The notes beneath the pieces were generated by a model. That model did no database searches. It had not been told where the DNA came from and saw nothing but the letters and a program-made list of their open reading frames with translations. Shown here one piece after another: positions 63,317-64,000 of a DNA stretch of 64,000 bases. The position numbers were made by a program, and so were the translations under genes. Source of the stretch: Inhella inkyongensis (GTDB lineage Bacteria > Pseudomonadota > Gammaproteobacteria > Burkholderiales > Burkholderiaceae_C); contig NZ_CP040709.1 of assembly GCF_005952805.1 (NCBI RefSeq), positions 1,302,001 through 1,366,000 on the forward strand, in the 5' to 3' direction. How positions within the stretch are numbered: the first letter of the stretch is position 1; every line of letters starts with the position of its first letter.

Positions 63317-64000
63317 ATGCGTCTGATCCTTTTTCTTGCCTTGGGCCTGCTGTTGGCCCTGCCGGTGCTGACGGTTCTGGGGGCTTGGTTGGGCCTGGAC
63401 GCGGCGGCCTGGGCCCAATGGCGCCACCTGGCCAGCACGGTGCTGCCCGGCTATGCGGTGGAGTCTGGTTTGTTGGCGCTGGGGGTGACCGGCGGCACGC
63501 TGTTGCTGGGCGGTGGGGCGGCCGCCTTGGTCAGCCTGTTCGAGTTTCGTGGGCGCCGCTTTTGGGACTTGGCCCTGCTGCTGCCGATGGCGATGCCCGC
63601 CTATGTGGCGGCTTACGCCTACACCGATGCGCTGCAGCCCAGTGGTGCCTTGCAAACGGCGCTGCGCGCGCAATGGGGGTTGCAGGGCGCCCTGTGGGGC
63701 GAGGTGCGCAGCCTGCCCGGGGCCATGCTGCTGTTCACGGCCTGCCTCTATCCCTATGTCTACCTGCTGACCCGCACGGCTTTGAGCGAACGCGCGGCGC
63801 CCCTGATGGAGGCGGCGCGGTTGCTGGGCGCGGGTCTCACCCGGCGCATGTTGGCGGTGGCCTTGCCGCTGGCGCGCCCGGCCCTGGTGGCGGGCGTGGC
63901 CCTGGCCTTGATGGAGACCCTGGCTGACTACGGCGTGGGAAGTTACTTCGGGCTGAACACCCTGACGACCGGGATCTACAAGGCCTGGCTGGTCAATGGG
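63317..64000 (+). CDS. fbpB: ABC transporter permease, ferric-iron (FbpB) type, truncated
   Basis: 228 codons of a permease that runs off the right end of the window. It begins with a hydrophobic helix (MRLILFLALGLLLALPVLTVLG); further helices include GVTGGTLLLGGGAAALVSLFEF and LLLPMAMPAYVAAYAYTDAL. The EAA-type coupling motif is EAARLLGAGLTRRMLAVALPLARPALVAG, here residues about 175-203. The P-A-Y-V-x-A-Y-x-Y-T-D segment is typical of FbpB/SfuB permeases, which carry two fused domains. ATG 63317 sits just after the Fur-like site. An earlier in-frame ATG pair at 63275/63278 would place that site inside the gene and is less likely. Confidence 0.85.
   Translation, partial: MRLILFLALGLLLALPVLTVLGAWLGLDAAAWAQWRHLASTVLPGYAVESGLLALGVTGGTLLLGGGAAALVSLFEFRGRRFWDLALLLPMAMPAYVAAYAYTDALQPSGALQTALRAQWGLQGALWGEVRSLPGAMLLFTACLYPYVYLLTRTALSERAAPLMEAARLLGAGLTRRMLAVALPLARPALVAGVALALMETLADYGVGSYFGLNTLTTGIYKAWLVNG

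Overview
The window is GC-rich DNA from a betaproteobacterium, most likely a Burkholderiales member of the Roseateles/Rubrivivax/Ideonella type. The evidence is the EpsF/EpsG/XrtB/EpsI exopolysaccharide (EPS) set, the order fmdB-DUF502-aspS-(insert)-nudB, the five-step hut pathway, and recurrent AGAATGCGC-type -10 elements. Genes are packed tightly, with many ATGA or TGATG overlaps. I see no rRNA, tRNA, CRISPR array, prophage or insertion sequence.

Region 1 (1-28521) is a large EPS locus in three blocks. Block A (1-10415, + strand) is a ten-gene operon: the chain-length regulator EpsF (5' end missing), BY-kinase-like EpsG, exosortase B, EpsI, a Wzy/ligase-type membrane protein, a glycosyltransferase, a Wzx-type flippase, a second glycosyltransferase, a serine-acetyltransferase-like acyltransferase and a CapK-like adenylate-forming enzyme. 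Block B (10421-19742) holds a four-gene minus-strand operon (DUF354 glycosyltransferase, Gfo/Idh oxidoreductase, a divergent aldo/keto-reductase-like protein and a heparinase-like lipoprotein) plus ugd, wecB and a UDP-glucuronate 4-epimerase-like gene. Block C (20132-28521, - strand) is an eight-gene operon, epsB-epsL-galE-manC-rfbB-rfbD-rfbA-rfbC. It provides the priming transferase, an outer-membrane barrel and nucleotide sugars (UDP-Gal, GDP-Man, dTDP-Rha). Blocks B and C converge on an array of five 76-bp tandem repeats.

Region 2 (28615-46041) is mostly core genome: ubiJ-ubiB, a sodium/solute symporter, fmdB, a DUF502 membrane protein, aspS and nudB. Two lipoprotein genes sit as an apparent insert between aspS and nudB; the second is visibly less GC-rich. 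Then come a 1500-residue CHASE/PAS hybrid histidine kinase, a receiver-GGDEF diguanylate cyclase, an EEP-family hydrolase and cardiolipin synthase B, in an overlapping series.

Region 3 (46069-54667) is the histidine utilisation regulon. hutU-hutH run left; an M23-like gene, hutC, hutI, hutG and hutF run right. A single HutC-type palindrome lies between the two arms, inside both predicted promoters. A 525-bp interspersed element built of nested inverted repeats separates hutG from hutF. The pathway is histidine, urocanate, imidazolonepropionate, formiminoglutamate, N-formylglutamate, glutamate.

Region 4 (54664-64000) contains a TPR-GGDEF protein, an S10 carboxypeptidase-like protein, a LOG-family gene followed by arginase, a CtpA protease coupled to a ThiF/MoeB-like protein, and a divergent ferric-type ABC transporter pair (ATPase and truncated permease) with a Fur-box-like palindrome between them.
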